Under the pieces are notes generated by a model. It did not search any database and was not told the origin of the DNA. It saw only the letters and a program-made list of their open reading frames with translations. DNA of 24,728 bases, taken from a virus. The position numbers and the translations under genes are program-made. The DNA lies in IMG/VR virus record IMGVR_UViG_3300042470_000708, positions 1-24,728 of that record; one strand, 5' to 3'. Of the stretch, positions 5,522 through 13,970 are shown piece by piece (the stretch's first letter is position 1; each line of letters starts with the position of its first letter).

Positions 5522-6133
5522 ATGACGCCAAAAGAACATGCAATTCACCTACTTGCACAAGGCATTCCCACGGCCCAAGTGGCCGCTGCTTGCGGGGTCA
5601 GTGAGTCATATATTAGTCAGCTCAAGGCTGATCCTGAAACTCGGCAAGAAATTGCAGAAAAGCAGGCTGCTAGCAGCATTGAAGACATCACATTTGACAC
5701 TTCTCTTGATGCTGCAGAAGGCTTGGCACTGGAAAAGATTCAGCGGGCATTGCCATTTGCCAATCTCGGGCAAGCAATCGCAGCATTTCGCATTCTCAAT
5801 GGGGCAAAGCGCAAGGCTGATCCGGTCCAGCAGACTGAAACGGCTGTGAACGTCACGGTGAATCTGACTTTGCCGGCCGCTGCGATGCCCCGTTATATCA
5901 CCAATGCACAAAATGAGATTGTAGAAGTGGAAGGCAAGACTATGATTTCGGCCACGGCTAAAACATTGGACCAGATTCTGGCTGAGAAAGCAGGAACTGC
6001 GATTCAGGGCTCGCAACTGGGGGCCACTCAGCGCGCCGCAGCTGTCCTTGACAGGCTCTCTGCACCTAAATCACTTATTCAGCAGGCGCCAGCACGCCGC
6101 AGTCCATTGCCGCTGACACCAGACATGCTCTGA
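5522..6133 (+). CDS. Putative terminase small subunit, helix-turn-helix protein
   Basis: Residues 5-35 form a typical helix-turn-helix: HAIHLLAQGI, then AQVAAACGVSESYISQLKAD, with the Ala-Gly-Val turn and recognition helix. The remaining 165 residues include a helical part (60-95) and a Pro/Ala-rich tail. DNA recognition followed by an oligomerisation region, and placement at the head of the packaging and structural genes, fits TerS, which marks the phage DNA for packaging. The unusual point is that the large subunit comes 3 kb later. A transcription regulator is the main alternative. The ATG follows AAAAGGAAA at a good distance. Confidence 0.58.
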   Translation: MTPKEHAIHLLAQGIPTAQVAAACGVSESYISQLKADPETRQEIAEKQAASSIEDITFDTSLDAAEGLALEKIQRALPFANLGQAIAAFRILNGAKRKADPVQQTETAVNVTVNLTLPAAAMPRYITNAQNEIVEVEGKTMISATAKTLDQILAEKAGTAIQGSQLGATQRAAAVLDRLSAPKSLIQQAPARRSPLPLTPDML

Positions 6134-6445
6134 CGGGCTCCGGGCCACGGGTTTGGTGTTTACAATTTATGTTACGGGTGTGTAGCGTAGCGGAACGTCA
6201 GGCCGTGGCCCCTTGGCGAAGCCACGAGATAGCGCGGGGTCCCCTGTCAAGGCCGGAGAAAAATTTGCGAAGCAAATTTTACGGAGCCCGCAGGGTTGCC
6301 TTGATTGGGGTTAGCTATCGAAGTAAGCTAGCCAAGGCGGCTGCGCGCCGAAGTGGAGCGGAGCGTAGTAGATTTGCCATTCCCAGTAACTAACCCATTT
6401 ATCTATACTGTCCACAATCAAGCAATTTCTTGAAAGGACTCCAAA
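6134..6445. other. Non-coding gap with hairpins, between TerS candidate and spike-base gene
   Basis: No gene is supported in this 312-base gap; an open frame at 6169-6393 has no ribosome site and odd composition. A perfect hairpin AAAATTTGC-GAA-GCAAATTTT (6260-6280) and TGGC-GAA-GCCA (6214-6224) both carry GCGAAGC. GGTTAGCT (about 6309) and AGCTAGCC (about 6327) pair with one G-T wobble, inside GCCTTG/CAAGGC arms. TGTTACG (6170-6176) is one base from the iteron heptamer. TATACT (6404-6409) resembles a -10 but has no matching -35. Confidence 0.5.
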
Positions 6446-6679
6446 ATGAGCAATGTCAGTGATCCTGCACGTTACGGCGCTGCTGTGACTCCTTCCAACA
6501 GTGTCAATCTTGCAGCTCCTACTCGTGGGCTGTTTATCGGCACTGCAGGCAATCTGTCTGTGGAAATGACCAATGGCACGGTTGCATTTACTGCTGTGCA
6601 ACCTGGTATTCTGCCCATTCAGTGCACGCGTGTGAATACTACCGGAACCACTGCTACTAACATTGTGGCTCTGTGGTAA
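6446..6679 (+). CDS. Spike base protein, RCAP_Rcc01079-like
   Basis: This 77-residue protein reads RYGAAVTPSNSVNL, then PTRGLFIGTAGNLSVEM, and ends in TGTTATNIVALW. That pattern of an opening AAVTPSDS-like segment, PTRGL(Y/F)(V/I)G and a closing ATxIVALW is characteristic of the small spike-base family first named from the Rhodobacter gene transfer agent (Rcc01079), which anchors spikes on the particle. Its position directly before a receptor-binding fibre gene supports the same job here. The ATG follows AAAGGACT. The family assignment is from recalled pattern, not a search. Confidence 0.75.
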   Translation: MSNVSDPARYGAAVTPSNSVNLAAPTRGLFIGTAGNLSVEMTNGTVAFTAVQPGILPIQCTRVNTTGTTATNIVALW

Positions 6680-6706
6680 TTATAGAGGCTAGCAGGAGAC
6701 TTAAAC

Positions 6707-8434
6707 ATGCGATTGTCTAACATTGCATTGGCAATCAGTGTTATTTATGGAGGAGTCTTTACTCCTGCTAGCTTGTTTGCCAATGGCGAACAAGGCGCAT
6801 GGTACGACCCCAGCGATCTGACTACGCTGTTCCAAGACTCCGCAGGCACCACGCCTGTTACGGGGGTGGAGCAGTTTGTGGGGCTGATGCTGGATAAGTC
6901 GAAGGGGTTGGTGCTGGGAAGTGAGATTGCTCCAAGCACAAACTATTCTTCGGGGTGGACTACGCAATCAGGAGTTGCGCTTCCCGGAACGACTGCAGTT
7001 TATACATCTGTCGCCAGTAACAACGGTGCATATTTTGGGGGCGGAGCAAATATTGTTGCCGGTCGGTTTTACGAAGTTACGTACACAATATCTTCGCTGA
7101 CGGCTGGGGGTCTTGCCGTTTACATTGGCGGAACACCGAGCACTGTCACTAGAACAGTTGCCGGAACGTATACGGAAAGGATAGGAACGGTAGCCACAGA
7201 TGGTTTTGTTACCCTACGCGCCGTTGGCACTACTACTGCCGTAATTTCGTCGTTTTCGATTAAACAGGTCACTGGCAACCACGCCACCTCCACCGGCACA
7301 AAACGCCCGAAGCTGGCGGCGAGGTACAACCTGCTGACTTATACGGAGCAGTTTGATAACACTGCCGAATGGGATAGAACCACTTCACCGTGCACTGTTA
7401 ATGCCAATACCGTCACGGCACCAGACGGTACTACAACGGCAGATACGATAATTCCCACGACGGGCAATAGTGTTCACGCACTTTATAGCCAAAACAAAAG
7501 TTTTGTAAACGGTACAACGTACAGACAAACTCTTTATGTTCAGGCAGCAGGCTATAACTTTTGGCAATTTACAACCGGCTTAACAGGCGATTACATAAAT
7601 TTCAACCTGTCTACCAAACAAGTCGGCAATTCAACGGCGTTTTTTACTGGAACCATTCAAGATGTTGGTGGCGGCTGGTGTAAGTGCGAAGTGACATTTA
7701 CGTCAAGCCTTACCAGCAACCAAAGCATTCGAATTGTTCCGCTTAATGCAGACACTGCGGCGCGTCTACCTTCATTTGCCGGCGACGGCACCAGCGGCAT
7801 CTACATCTGGGGCGCAGACCTCCGCCCCGCCAGCCAAGCCACGGGCCTGATCGGCCCCACCTACCAGCGCGTGGTGGACGCGGCGACTTATGACACTGCG
7901 GGGTTCCTGCCGTACCTGCAGTTCGACGGCATTGACGATTCGATGTCTACGGGGAGTATTGACTTCACCGCTACCGACAAGATGACGGTTTGGGCGGGGG
8001 TTAGGAAGTTGAGTGATGCTGCGGTTGGCGCGGTCACCGAATTGAGCGCGGCGTTGAATGACGGCTGCTTCAGCATCCTTGCGCCTAGAACTGCGGCAGA
8101 TAACAGATCTACGTGGACTTCTCGCGGAACTGCGTCTAGCAACGCCATTACCAATAACCTGCCGGCACCCATTTCTTTTGTCATTACAGGTATTGGTGAC
8201 ATTGCGGGAGATATTAGTTCTGTAAGAACTGATGGTGTATTGCGAGCAACCAACACCGCAGACCAAGGCACGGGCAACTACGGCAACCATCCTCTGTTCA
8301 TCGGCCAACGCGGCGGCTCCACTCTGCCATTCAACGGCTGGCTGACAAGCCTCATTGTCCGTGGCGCACAGTCCACGCAAAGCCAGATTGAGGCGACGGA
8401 AGCGTGGGTCAACGGGAAAACTGGAGCCTTCTGA
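6707..8434 (+). CDS. Receptor-binding fibre/spike with lectin-like domains
   Basis: The 575-residue protein starts with a hydrophobic adapter (1-25), then WYDPSD (32-37) and LFQDSAGTTPVT (41-52), a phrase shared by many phage and prophage fibre proteins. Two beta-rich carbohydrate-binding-like modules follow (about 78-190 and 208-372; the second opens NLLTYTEQFDN). The C-terminus (about 400-575), starting near LQFDGIDDSM, resembles a LamG/concanavalin-type sandwich. This architecture fits a host-glycan-binding virion protein. Base composition changes along the gene, with GC-rich patches near 7785-7960, as expected of shuffled modules. A strong AGGAGA site precedes the ATG. The signal-like N-terminus could alternatively be an insertion into the particle base. 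Confidence 0.75.
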   Translation: MRLSNIALAISVIYGGVFTPASLFANGEQGAWYDPSDLTTLFQDSAGTTPVTGVEQFVGLMLDKSKGLVLGSEIAPSTNYSSGWTTQSGVALPGTTAVYTSVASNNGAYFGGGANIVAGRFYEVTYTISSLTAGGLAVYIGGTPSTVTRTVAGTYTERIGTVATDGFVTLRAVGTTTAVISSFSIKQVTGNHATSTGTKRPKLAARYNLLTYTEQFDNTAEWDRTTSPCTVNANTVTAPDGTTTADTIIPTTGNSVHALYSQNKSFVNGTTYRQTLYVQAAGYNFWQFTTGLTGDYINFNLSTKQVGNSTAFFTGTIQDVGGGWCKCEVTFTSSLTSNQSIRIVPLNADTAARLPSFAGDGTSGIYIWGADLRPASQATGLIGPTYQRVVDAATYDTAGFLPYLQFDGIDDSMSTGSIDFTATDKMTVWAGVRKLSDAAVGAVTELSAALNDGCFSILAPRTAADNRSTWTSRGTASSNAITNNLPAPISFVITGIGDIAGDISSVRTDGVLRATNTADQGTGNYGNHPLFIGQRGGSTLPFNGWLTSLIVRGAQSTQSQIEATEAWVNGKTGAF

Positions 8435-8655
8435 TGGACAACAAAAAGCTTTTAAAAATAGTAGCAGAAGCGGCTGGTTTTGATTCTGTTATCGGAATCA
8501 GTCCGTTTATGATGCGTATTGCAGAGCTTGCTGCCGCAGCCGAGCGTGAGGCGTGTGCGAAGGTGTGTGAGGACACCACTGCGGCATGGACACAGCCTGT
8601 CTACAACGGAGCATGTATGGATTGCGCCGCAGCCATCCGCGCACGGGGGAACTAA
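8434..8655 (+). CDS. Small conserved phage protein with REACAKVCE motif
   Basis: The 73-residue frame starts at an ATG that overlaps the fibre stop (TGATG) and has a GGAG site at 8422-8425. It contains AAAAEREACAKVCEDT and ends CAAAIRARGN. Small proteins with this EREACAxVCE..CAxAIRARG pattern are frequent next to phage tail fibre genes, but their role is unknown. Four cysteines may bind metal or form disulfides. A longer start at GTG 8404 is possible but would overlap the fibre gene by 31 bases. Confidence 0.7.
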   Translation: MDNKKLLKIVAEAAGFDSVIGISPFMMRIAELAAAAEREACAKVCEDTTAAWTQPVYNGACMDCAAAIRARGN

Positions 8656-9083
8656 TGGACGTCTTCCGCACCCTCATCGTCACAGCCGACCAGGCCCCCT
8701 TGGCCCGCCTCATCGCGGCCACGCTGGACCCCGTGAACTGCCAAGACATGTTCACCACCGGCCTATCCCCCACGGGCGACGAGCCGGCAACACATTATAT
8801 TAGTTCTGGGGGCATTAGCCAGAATTTTGCTGCACTGGTGCCATTCAGTATCTGGCAACAAGATCCTGAAGGTCAGTGGGAAGAACTTGACCACACAGAT
8901 GGACAGCCAGAAGTTACATATAAACTGTGTCAAGATGCACAGCTTGATGTGACACTGGAACAGATCAAGACTCTCTATGCCAGTGCAGATGTCACAGCGG
9001 AAAATCCATGGCTTGCCATGAGCCGCATGAGTCTCCAACTTGTCAGGCCGCCGGCTCCTCTGGAACAAGAGACTAATGTCTGA
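8655..9083 (+). CDS. Hypothetical phage protein, mosaic composition
   Basis: This 142-residue protein begins at an ATG overlapping the previous stop (TAATG) after a GGGGGA site. Its opening, MDVFRTLIVTADQAPLARLI, and the phrase MFTTGLSPTGDEPATHYISS belong to a small phage family of unknown function found near fibre genes. The first ~47 codons are very GC-rich with many CCC/GCC codons, while from about 8795 the composition and codon use fall back to that of the surrounding phage. This points to recombination inside the gene. Its end overlaps the terminase start by 8 bases. Confidence 0.7.
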   Translation: MDVFRTLIVTADQAPLARLIAATLDPVNCQDMFTTGLSPTGDEPATHYISSGGISQNFAALVPFSIWQQDPEGQWEELDHTDGQPEVTYKLCQDAQLDVTLEQIKTLYASADVTAENPWLAMSRMSLQLVRPPAPLEQETNV

Positions 9084-10545
9084 CACGACAGAAGTAGGCG
9101 CAAGTGCTCAGGAAGCAGCAGAACTCACAAGACGAGATCTGAACTTCCTGGGCATGCTTGCTGCCCCAGAGGAATTCACTTACGCATTTCCTCCGTTTTA
9201 TCTAGCACTGTTCTCCCTCCTCACAAGCTTTGCCAAAAAGGTAGAGCGCTATGCCATTGGCATTCCCCGCGGCTTTGCAAAGACCACATTCATAAAGCTG
9301 CTGTGCCTCTGGTATATTTTATTCAGTCACAAACAATTCATTCTCATCGTCGGTGCCAGTGAAGATCTGGCAGTCAACACACTCTCCGACATCTGTGATC
9401 TGCTTGGCAGCCCCAACATCCGAAAACTATTCGGAAACTGGCAGGTTGCAGTTGAAGTAGACACGCAATCCCTCAAAGTTTTTCACTTTCGCGGCAGAGA
9501 CATAATCCTGCGGGCCATCGGTGCAGGAACTGCCGTGCGCGGCATCAACAGAAAGAACAAGAGGCCTGACGTCATCATCATGGATGACGTGCAAAAGCGT
9601 GAAACTTCTGAGAACAAAGAGCTGAGTGAACAGCTGCTCAAGTGGATTCTTGGCACGCTGATGAAGGCACGCTCCAATGATGGCTGCACTTACATCTATG
9701 TGGGTAACATGTATCCACAGAACTGCATTCTTGAGAAGCTCAAGCAAAACACTCAGTGGACTTCTCTGATTGTTGGTGGCATTCTTGCTGACGGCACCAG
9801 TCTGTGGGAAGAACTGCGGCCCATTGAAGAACTCATCAGTGAGTATCAATCTGACTCAGAACTCGGGCATGCAGATATTTTTATCTCCGAGATTCTGAAC
9901 AGTACTGATGTGGCCGCGGCCAGTGGCATTGATATTTCCCGCATTCCCCTCCTGCCTTCTTATTACGAGGACGCTGATCCCGAAGGCTCATTCATAATTA
10001 TTGACCCATCCGCTGGAAAGAAGACCTCTGATGACTGCACAATCAGTCATTACAGTGTGTGTGACAGCAAACCTATCTTTGATGAGCTGGAACACGGCAC
10101 ATTCTCACCCTTGGAAACCATCCAAGCGGCAATCCGGCTGGGAATAAAGCGAAATACCAGACTTATCGCAGTCGAAGGTGTTGCATATCAGTCAACTCTA
10201 CTGTATTGGTTTGAGTACTACTGCGAACAAGAGGGCATCACTGGTTTTGAGTTTGTAGAACTTAGCCCCAAGGGACAAGCCAAGAATAACCGCATCAAGC
10301 GTGGACTTCTCCGACTGCTCGCTGGAGAAATCTACCTGCACCCGCGCGTGCGCAGCACTGTTCTGGCACAGATTATGGATTGGAACCCGCTCAAGATCAA
10401 CAACATTGACGATATAATTGATCCTATTGGATATGTTGAAGAACTCGTGCGTACTTATCCAGAACACATCGTCAAAAACATCTTTGATGTGAATGATGAT
10501 AATGCAGCGGCCAGCCATAGCAGCAGTCTAGCGCTGCCGTTCTGA
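9076..10545 (+). CDS. terL: Terminase large subunit (ATPase and nuclease)
   Basis: All expected elements are present in 489 residues. The ATPase has a Walker A-type loop PRGFAKTT (64-71), Walker B VIIMDD (166-171) and the coupling stretch YIYVGNMYP (about 207-215). The RNase H-like nuclease shows Asp310 in FIIIDPSAGKKTSDD, Glu367 in LIAVEGVAYQ and Asp445/446 in NIDDIIDP. It drives DNA into the prohead and cuts it. I chose ATG 9076, 8 bases inside the preceding gene, preceded by AAGAGA; a TTG at 9040 would add 12 residues. The portal gene follows 30 bases later. Confidence 0.95.
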   Translation: MSDTTEVGASAQEAAELTRRDLNFLGMLAAPEEFTYAFPPFYLALFSLLTSFAKKVERYAIGIPRGFAKTTFIKLLCLWYILFSHKQFILIVGASEDLAVNTLSDICDLLGSPNIRKLFGNWQVAVEVDTQSLKVFHFRGRDIILRAIGAGTAVRGINRKNKRPDVIIMDDVQKRETSENKELSEQLLKWILGTLMKARSNDGCTYIYVGNMYPQNCILEKLKQNTQWTSLIVGGILADGTSLWEELRPIEELISEYQSDSELGHADIFISEILNSTDVAAASGIDISRIPLLPSYYEDADPEGSFIIIDPSAGKKTSDDCTISHYSVCDSKPIFDELEHGTFSPLETIQAAIRLGIKRNTRLIAVEGVAYQSTLLYWFEYYCEQEGITGFEFVELSPKGQAKNNRIKRGLLRLLAGEIYLHPRVRSTVLAQIMDWNPLKINNIDDIIDPIGYVEELVRTYPEHIVKNIFDVNDDNAAASHSSSLALPF

Positions 10546-10575
10546 CCTCCAAACACCGAATCAAAAGGAATCCAA

Positions 10576-12492
10576 ATGGCAACGAGCATCTCTCTCGTTA
10601 ACACGCTCTCCATTGAACAGCGTAAGGAACTTCTCAACTATGCCAAAGACTGTGCAATGCGTCTTGGCTCCAGTGCGCTCTCCGATTTCCGTTCCCTGCT
10701 GCGTTATCGGGATCGTGCATATCAGCGGCAGCTGAATACGACTGCAGAGCACATCAAAGCAGTTCGTGCCAATATGGCAGGTGATGCTCGCAAGATTCAA
10801 GACATGACCGTGCCGATCATCATGCCGCAGATTGAGTCTGCCGTGGCATACCAGGCAGGTGTGTACCTCACTTCCTATCCCATCTTTGGTGTTGTCTCTT
10901 ACCCAGCTAATCAATCTCAAGCCATGCAGTTTGAAACTGCACTGGCAGATCAAGCTGTTCGTTATGGCTGGGCAAGGGAACTGATTAAGATTTTTCGTGA
11001 CGGCTATAAATACAATTTTGGTGCGGCCGTCGTGTCTTGGGAAAAGACTCCGCTGAAATCAATCGTCACTGATACTAGCATTTCAGCTGCCGGCCTGGCA
11101 GCCCTGAAAGAGTATTCCTATGGTGGCAACTGCATCAAGCACGTTGACCCATACAACTGTTTCATGGACATGACCGTGTCCCCAGCCAACCTGCACACGG
11201 ACGGTGAATACTTTGGCTACAACAAACTTGTGAGTCGCGTACAGCTCAAGCGGCTGTTTGCAACTCTTGACAGCCAAAAAACTACGAGTGCGGCAGAAGC
11301 ATTCAAGTCTTCATTCGCTGGTCCTACGCAAGACGACACCAGCGCAATGCTGTACTATATCCCAGAAATCAATCAATACCTGAACCTGTCCAACACGGTA
11401 TTTGGCACCAGCAACTGGGGCCAGTGGATGGGATTGCCTGGCAGCTCCCGCAGCAAACTAGAATACCGTGATCACTATCTTGTCACGCATTTTTACTGCC
11501 GCGCCCTGCCATCTGACTTTGGGGCCCGCGGCAATCAAGTTAAAATCTACCATGCAATCATCATTAACTGGTCAGTTGTAATTTTTGCAGAGGAAATGAA
11601 TGTTGGCTATGACACGCTGCCAGCATTTATCATGCAGCCTTATGAAGATGGACTTGGTTATCAGACGCAATCCATGCTTGACAATGCGCTGCCATTCCAG
11701 GACATGAGCAGTGCGCTGTGGAACATCTCTTTGGAATCTAAGCGTCGTCTGGTCTTTGATAGACTCATCTATAATCCCAGGTTGATTGATAAAAAGGACA
11801 TTGACAATGTGAGTGCGGTGAGTCGCATTCCGCTGCGCAATGCTTCACTGGCCAAAGATGACAACACGATGGCCCGAGCCATCTATCAGATCCCGTATCG
11901 TGAGGACAACTCTGGCACCAACATTCAGATGTCAGAAATGATTTCTGCAATGGCGGATCAAGCCACAGGCCAGAACAAAGTTGATCGTGGTCAGTTCCAA
12001 AAGGGCAACAAGACCAAGACTGAGTTTGAGACTACGATGGTCAATTCAAACTCTCGTCAGCAACTTAGCTCTCTGGCCATTGAATATCAATTCATGACGC
12101 CAGTCAAGGAAGTCATCAAATCCAACACTCTCCAATATCAACAACCTGGAACGATTCTCAATCGGGATCTGCGTGAAGAAGTCAATGTTGATCCTGTTGA
12201 GCTGCGCAAATCCATTCTTGAGTTCAAGCTGACTGATGGTCTGCTGCCCGCAGACAAGATGCTGAACTCCAATCTGCTTACCGTATTCCTGCAGACTGCA
12301 CAGGCTTTGCCGGCTGTTGGTACGGAATACGATGTCATGGGCATGTTCCTATATTGGGCCAAGCTGCAGGGTGCATATTGGCTTGAAGACTTCAAGCGCA
12401 ATCCGCAACAGCAACAGCAATTCCTGAACACTGTGGCTGCGACTACAGCGGCCCAGAATCCTCCTGCTCCCGCGGACATGCCAGCCGCGTAA
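10576..12492 (+). CDS. Portal protein
   Basis: The 638-residue protein directly after TerL has portal features: a helical N-terminal part with RSLLRYRDRAYQRQLN, a central wing-like region, and the conserved DRGQFQKGNKTKTEFE (about 473-488) followed by helices and NRDLREEVNVDPVELRK. That last half resembles portals of podoviruses of this head type. It forms the dodecameric ring at the packaging vertex. The C-terminus is Gln- and Pro/Ala-rich (QQQQQFLN, then PPAPADMPAA). The ATG follows AAAAGGAAT. Confidence 0.88.
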   Translation: MATSISLVNTLSIEQRKELLNYAKDCAMRLGSSALSDFRSLLRYRDRAYQRQLNTTAEHIKAVRANMAGDARKIQDMTVPIIMPQIESAVAYQAGVYLTSYPIFGVVSYPANQSQAMQFETALADQAVRYGWARELIKIFRDGYKYNFGAAVVSWEKTPLKSIVTDTSISAAGLAALKEYSYGGNCIKHVDPYNCFMDMTVSPANLHTDGEYFGYNKLVSRVQLKRLFATLDSQKTTSAAEAFKSSFAGPTQDDTSAMLYYIPEINQYLNLSNTVFGTSNWGQWMGLPGSSRSKLEYRDHYLVTHFYCRALPSDFGARGNQVKIYHAIIINWSVVIFAEEMNVGYDTLPAFIMQPYEDGLGYQTQSMLDNALPFQDMSSALWNISLESKRRLVFDRLIYNPRLIDKKDIDNVSAVSRIPLRNASLAKDDNTMARAIYQIPYREDNSGTNIQMSEMISAMADQATGQNKVDRGQFQKGNKTKTEFETTMVNSNSRQQLSSLAIEYQFMTPVKEVIKSNTLQYQQPGTILNRDLREEVNVDPVELRKSILEFKLTDGLLPADKMLNSNLLTVFLQTAQALPAVGTEYDVMGMFLYWAKLQGAYWLEDFKRNPQQQQQFLNTVAATTAAQNPPAPADMPAA

Positions 12493-12504
12493 ACACCAAA
12501 CATC

Positions 12505-12801
12505 ATGAATCACCAAATTCAACTGGACACCGGCAGCAGGTTCTGTCGGCTGACGCTTACTCGGGAAGATGACTTGCTTGCACGCAAGGTATCTCCCTTG
12601 TTTCTAGCATATCTTCAAAATAAAATTGAAGCGTATGCTAGCGCTCTCGTAGAGAGCAAACTTCCATATCGTTCCAACCCAACGGAACAAGTGGAAGCCA
12701 TCCTGGCTCATGAAAAGCTCCGCAATTTTGTGGAAGCCTACACTGAGCTACAAGCCGAGCTTCTCGAAGCTCTTGCAACCTCTGAGCAAACTGAAAGGTA
12801 A
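12505..12801 (+). CDS. Small hypothetical protein in the head module
   Basis: This 98-residue, mainly helical, Leu/Ala/Glu-rich protein lies 12 bases after the portal stop. It has no recognisable motif, signal or membrane segment. No strong ribosome site is seen before ATG 12505, so it may be translated by coupling to the portal gene. The position suggests a head-associated or assembly role. It ends five bases before the next start, so it is part of the same unit. Confidence 0.7.
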   Translation: MNHQIQLDTGSRFCRLTLTREDDLLARKVSPLFLAYLQNKIEAYASALVESKLPYRSNPTEQVEAILAHEKLRNFVEAYTELQAELLEALATSEQTER

Positions 12802-12806
12802 ATGTC

Positions 12807-13115
12807 ATGGCGCTTGCGCATACTGAAGTTGAGAAGATGATGGAAGCTGAGAAGTGCACCGGTGATCGCATCACTGCTGCAAGTATTGAAGCACGCATCA
12901 AAGAAGTGGACTACAAGACTATTGAGCTTGCTGGGCAAAAACTCATGTTTTGTGGCATTCGCATGGACAATGGCTTTGTTGTAGTTGGAAAACCTGCAAC
13001 CTGTATTGATCCTTCTAATTGGAGGGATAGCATTGGACAAAAAATTAGTTACGACAACACGTTTGCTGAAATTTGGCGACTTGAGGCGTATCGCAAATTG
13101 TCTGCAACAATTTAA
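12807..13115 (+). CDS. Phage Gp49/Gp66-like family protein
   Basis: The 102-residue sequence has the layout of the phage gp49/gp66 family (PF13876): helix with VTxxxIEARI-like segment (RITAASIEARIKEVDY, 21-36), a central strand pair LMFCGIRMDNGFVVVGKPA, a short CIDPSNWRDSIGQKISYDN helix and a terminal IWRLEAYRKL helix. The family is common in tailed phages. Its function is unknown, often near DNA or head genes. An AAAGGT site precedes ATG 12807. The assignment is based on recalled pattern. Confidence 0.72.
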   Translation: MALAHTEVEKMMEAEKCTGDRITAASIEARIKEVDYKTIELAGQKLMFCGIRMDNGFVVVGKPATCIDPSNWRDSIGQKISYDNTFAEIWRLEAYRKLSATI

Positions 13116-13143
13116 TTTTTAACCTTCCAACGGAGTAATCATC

Positions 13144-13944
13144 ATGGCTTTTCTTCCTGGCATTTTTGGTCGTGCTCCCGCTCCTGCCCCCGCGGCACCT
13201 TCGCCGAGTTCTCCAGTGCAGCAAGCACAGGCACAACCAGCTCCGACTAACACGCCGCCTGTGAACATGAACCAGAATCCCACTGGCTTGCCTGCCAGCA
13301 TGCAGCAGACTCCTGCCAATCCTGGGGCTGCACCTGCTCAAATGGCCAATGGGCAAAATGCTGCGGCCAATCCGCTTGATGGGTTTGTTGACATCTTCAA
13401 GCCGAAAGCAGTTGATCCCAATGCTCCCAAGCAACCTACGCTGAATGATCCATTCCTTGGGCCGCTGGATCCTGCTGCTTTCCGCACGCAAGTGCAACAA
13501 GCAAACTTTGCTGCCAACATTCCGCAAGATGTCATTCAAAAGGCTGTGACTGGAGATGTTAACGCATTCTCCGAAGCCATTAATCTGGCAGCGCGTGAAG
13601 CATTTGCAGCAGCAGCTCAGCTTTCGCATGGGCTTGTTGAGCATGGCGCACGAACTGCAGCCGAGCGTGTGAATGGCTCACTGGATTCGCGCATCAGAAA
13701 CTTTCAGATCAAGACGCAGAATACTAATCATGAAGCACTTGGTCATCCGGCCGTTGCGCCGATGCTGAGTGCTGTCAAGATGCAGATTGCTCAATCCAAC
13801 CCTCAACTATCACCGGAAGCGGTGCAACAGCAGGCAGAGCAATACTTCACGCAGATGGCTGATGTATTGACTGCCCCCAAGCGTGCAGCTGCACAAGCTG
13901 CAAACACTCCAAAAGAAACGGACTTCTCCTCTTACCTTCAATAA
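13144..13944 (+). CDS. Probable scaffolding protein
   Basis: The 266-residue protein just before the capsid gene has a Pro/Ala/Gln-rich, unstructured N-terminal third (10-75) and a helical, charged C-terminal half (about 110-260) ending in KETDFSSYLQ. This composition and position, immediately upstream of the major capsid gene, are standard for scaffolds that shape the prohead and leave before packaging. No protease motif is visible. A GGAG site precedes the ATG. Sequence similarity to a specific scaffold family is not claimed. Confidence 0.72.
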   Translation: MAFLPGIFGRAPAPAPAAPSPSSPVQQAQAQPAPTNTPPVNMNQNPTGLPASMQQTPANPGAAPAQMANGQNAAANPLDGFVDIFKPKAVDPNAPKQPTLNDPFLGPLDPAAFRTQVQQANFAANIPQDVIQKAVTGDVNAFSEAINLAAREAFAAAAQLSHGLVEHGARTAAERVNGSLDSRIRNFQIKTQNTNHEALGHPAVAPMLSAVKMQIAQSNPQLSPEAVQQQAEQYFTQMADVLTAPKRAAAQAANTPKETDFSSYLQ

Positions 13945-13958
13945 TGCGCTAAGGCGCA
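13945..13958 (+). promoter_or_regulatory. Hairpin in the capsid gene ribosome-site leader
   Basis: TGCGC (13945-13949) and GCGCA (13954-13958) pair around TAAG, right after the scaffold stop and one base before the AAAGGA site of the capsid gene. The same kind of hairpin (GCGCC-AAA-GGCGC, 2889-2901) stands before the gene at 2915. It may protect or expose the ribosome site, or mark an RNA processing site. Confidence 0.5.
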
Positions 13959-13970
13959 AAAGGAACTGAA

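Noticed and set aside
6169-6393. 74-codon plus-strand open frame
   Set aside because: It has no ribosome site and spans hairpins; its Arg/Ala-rich product looks like chance translation of structured non-coding DNA.
7772-8380. 202-codon minus-strand open frame inside the fibre gene
   Set aside because: It lies opposite the GC-rich, well-supported fibre domain and has an Arg-rich, feature-free product.
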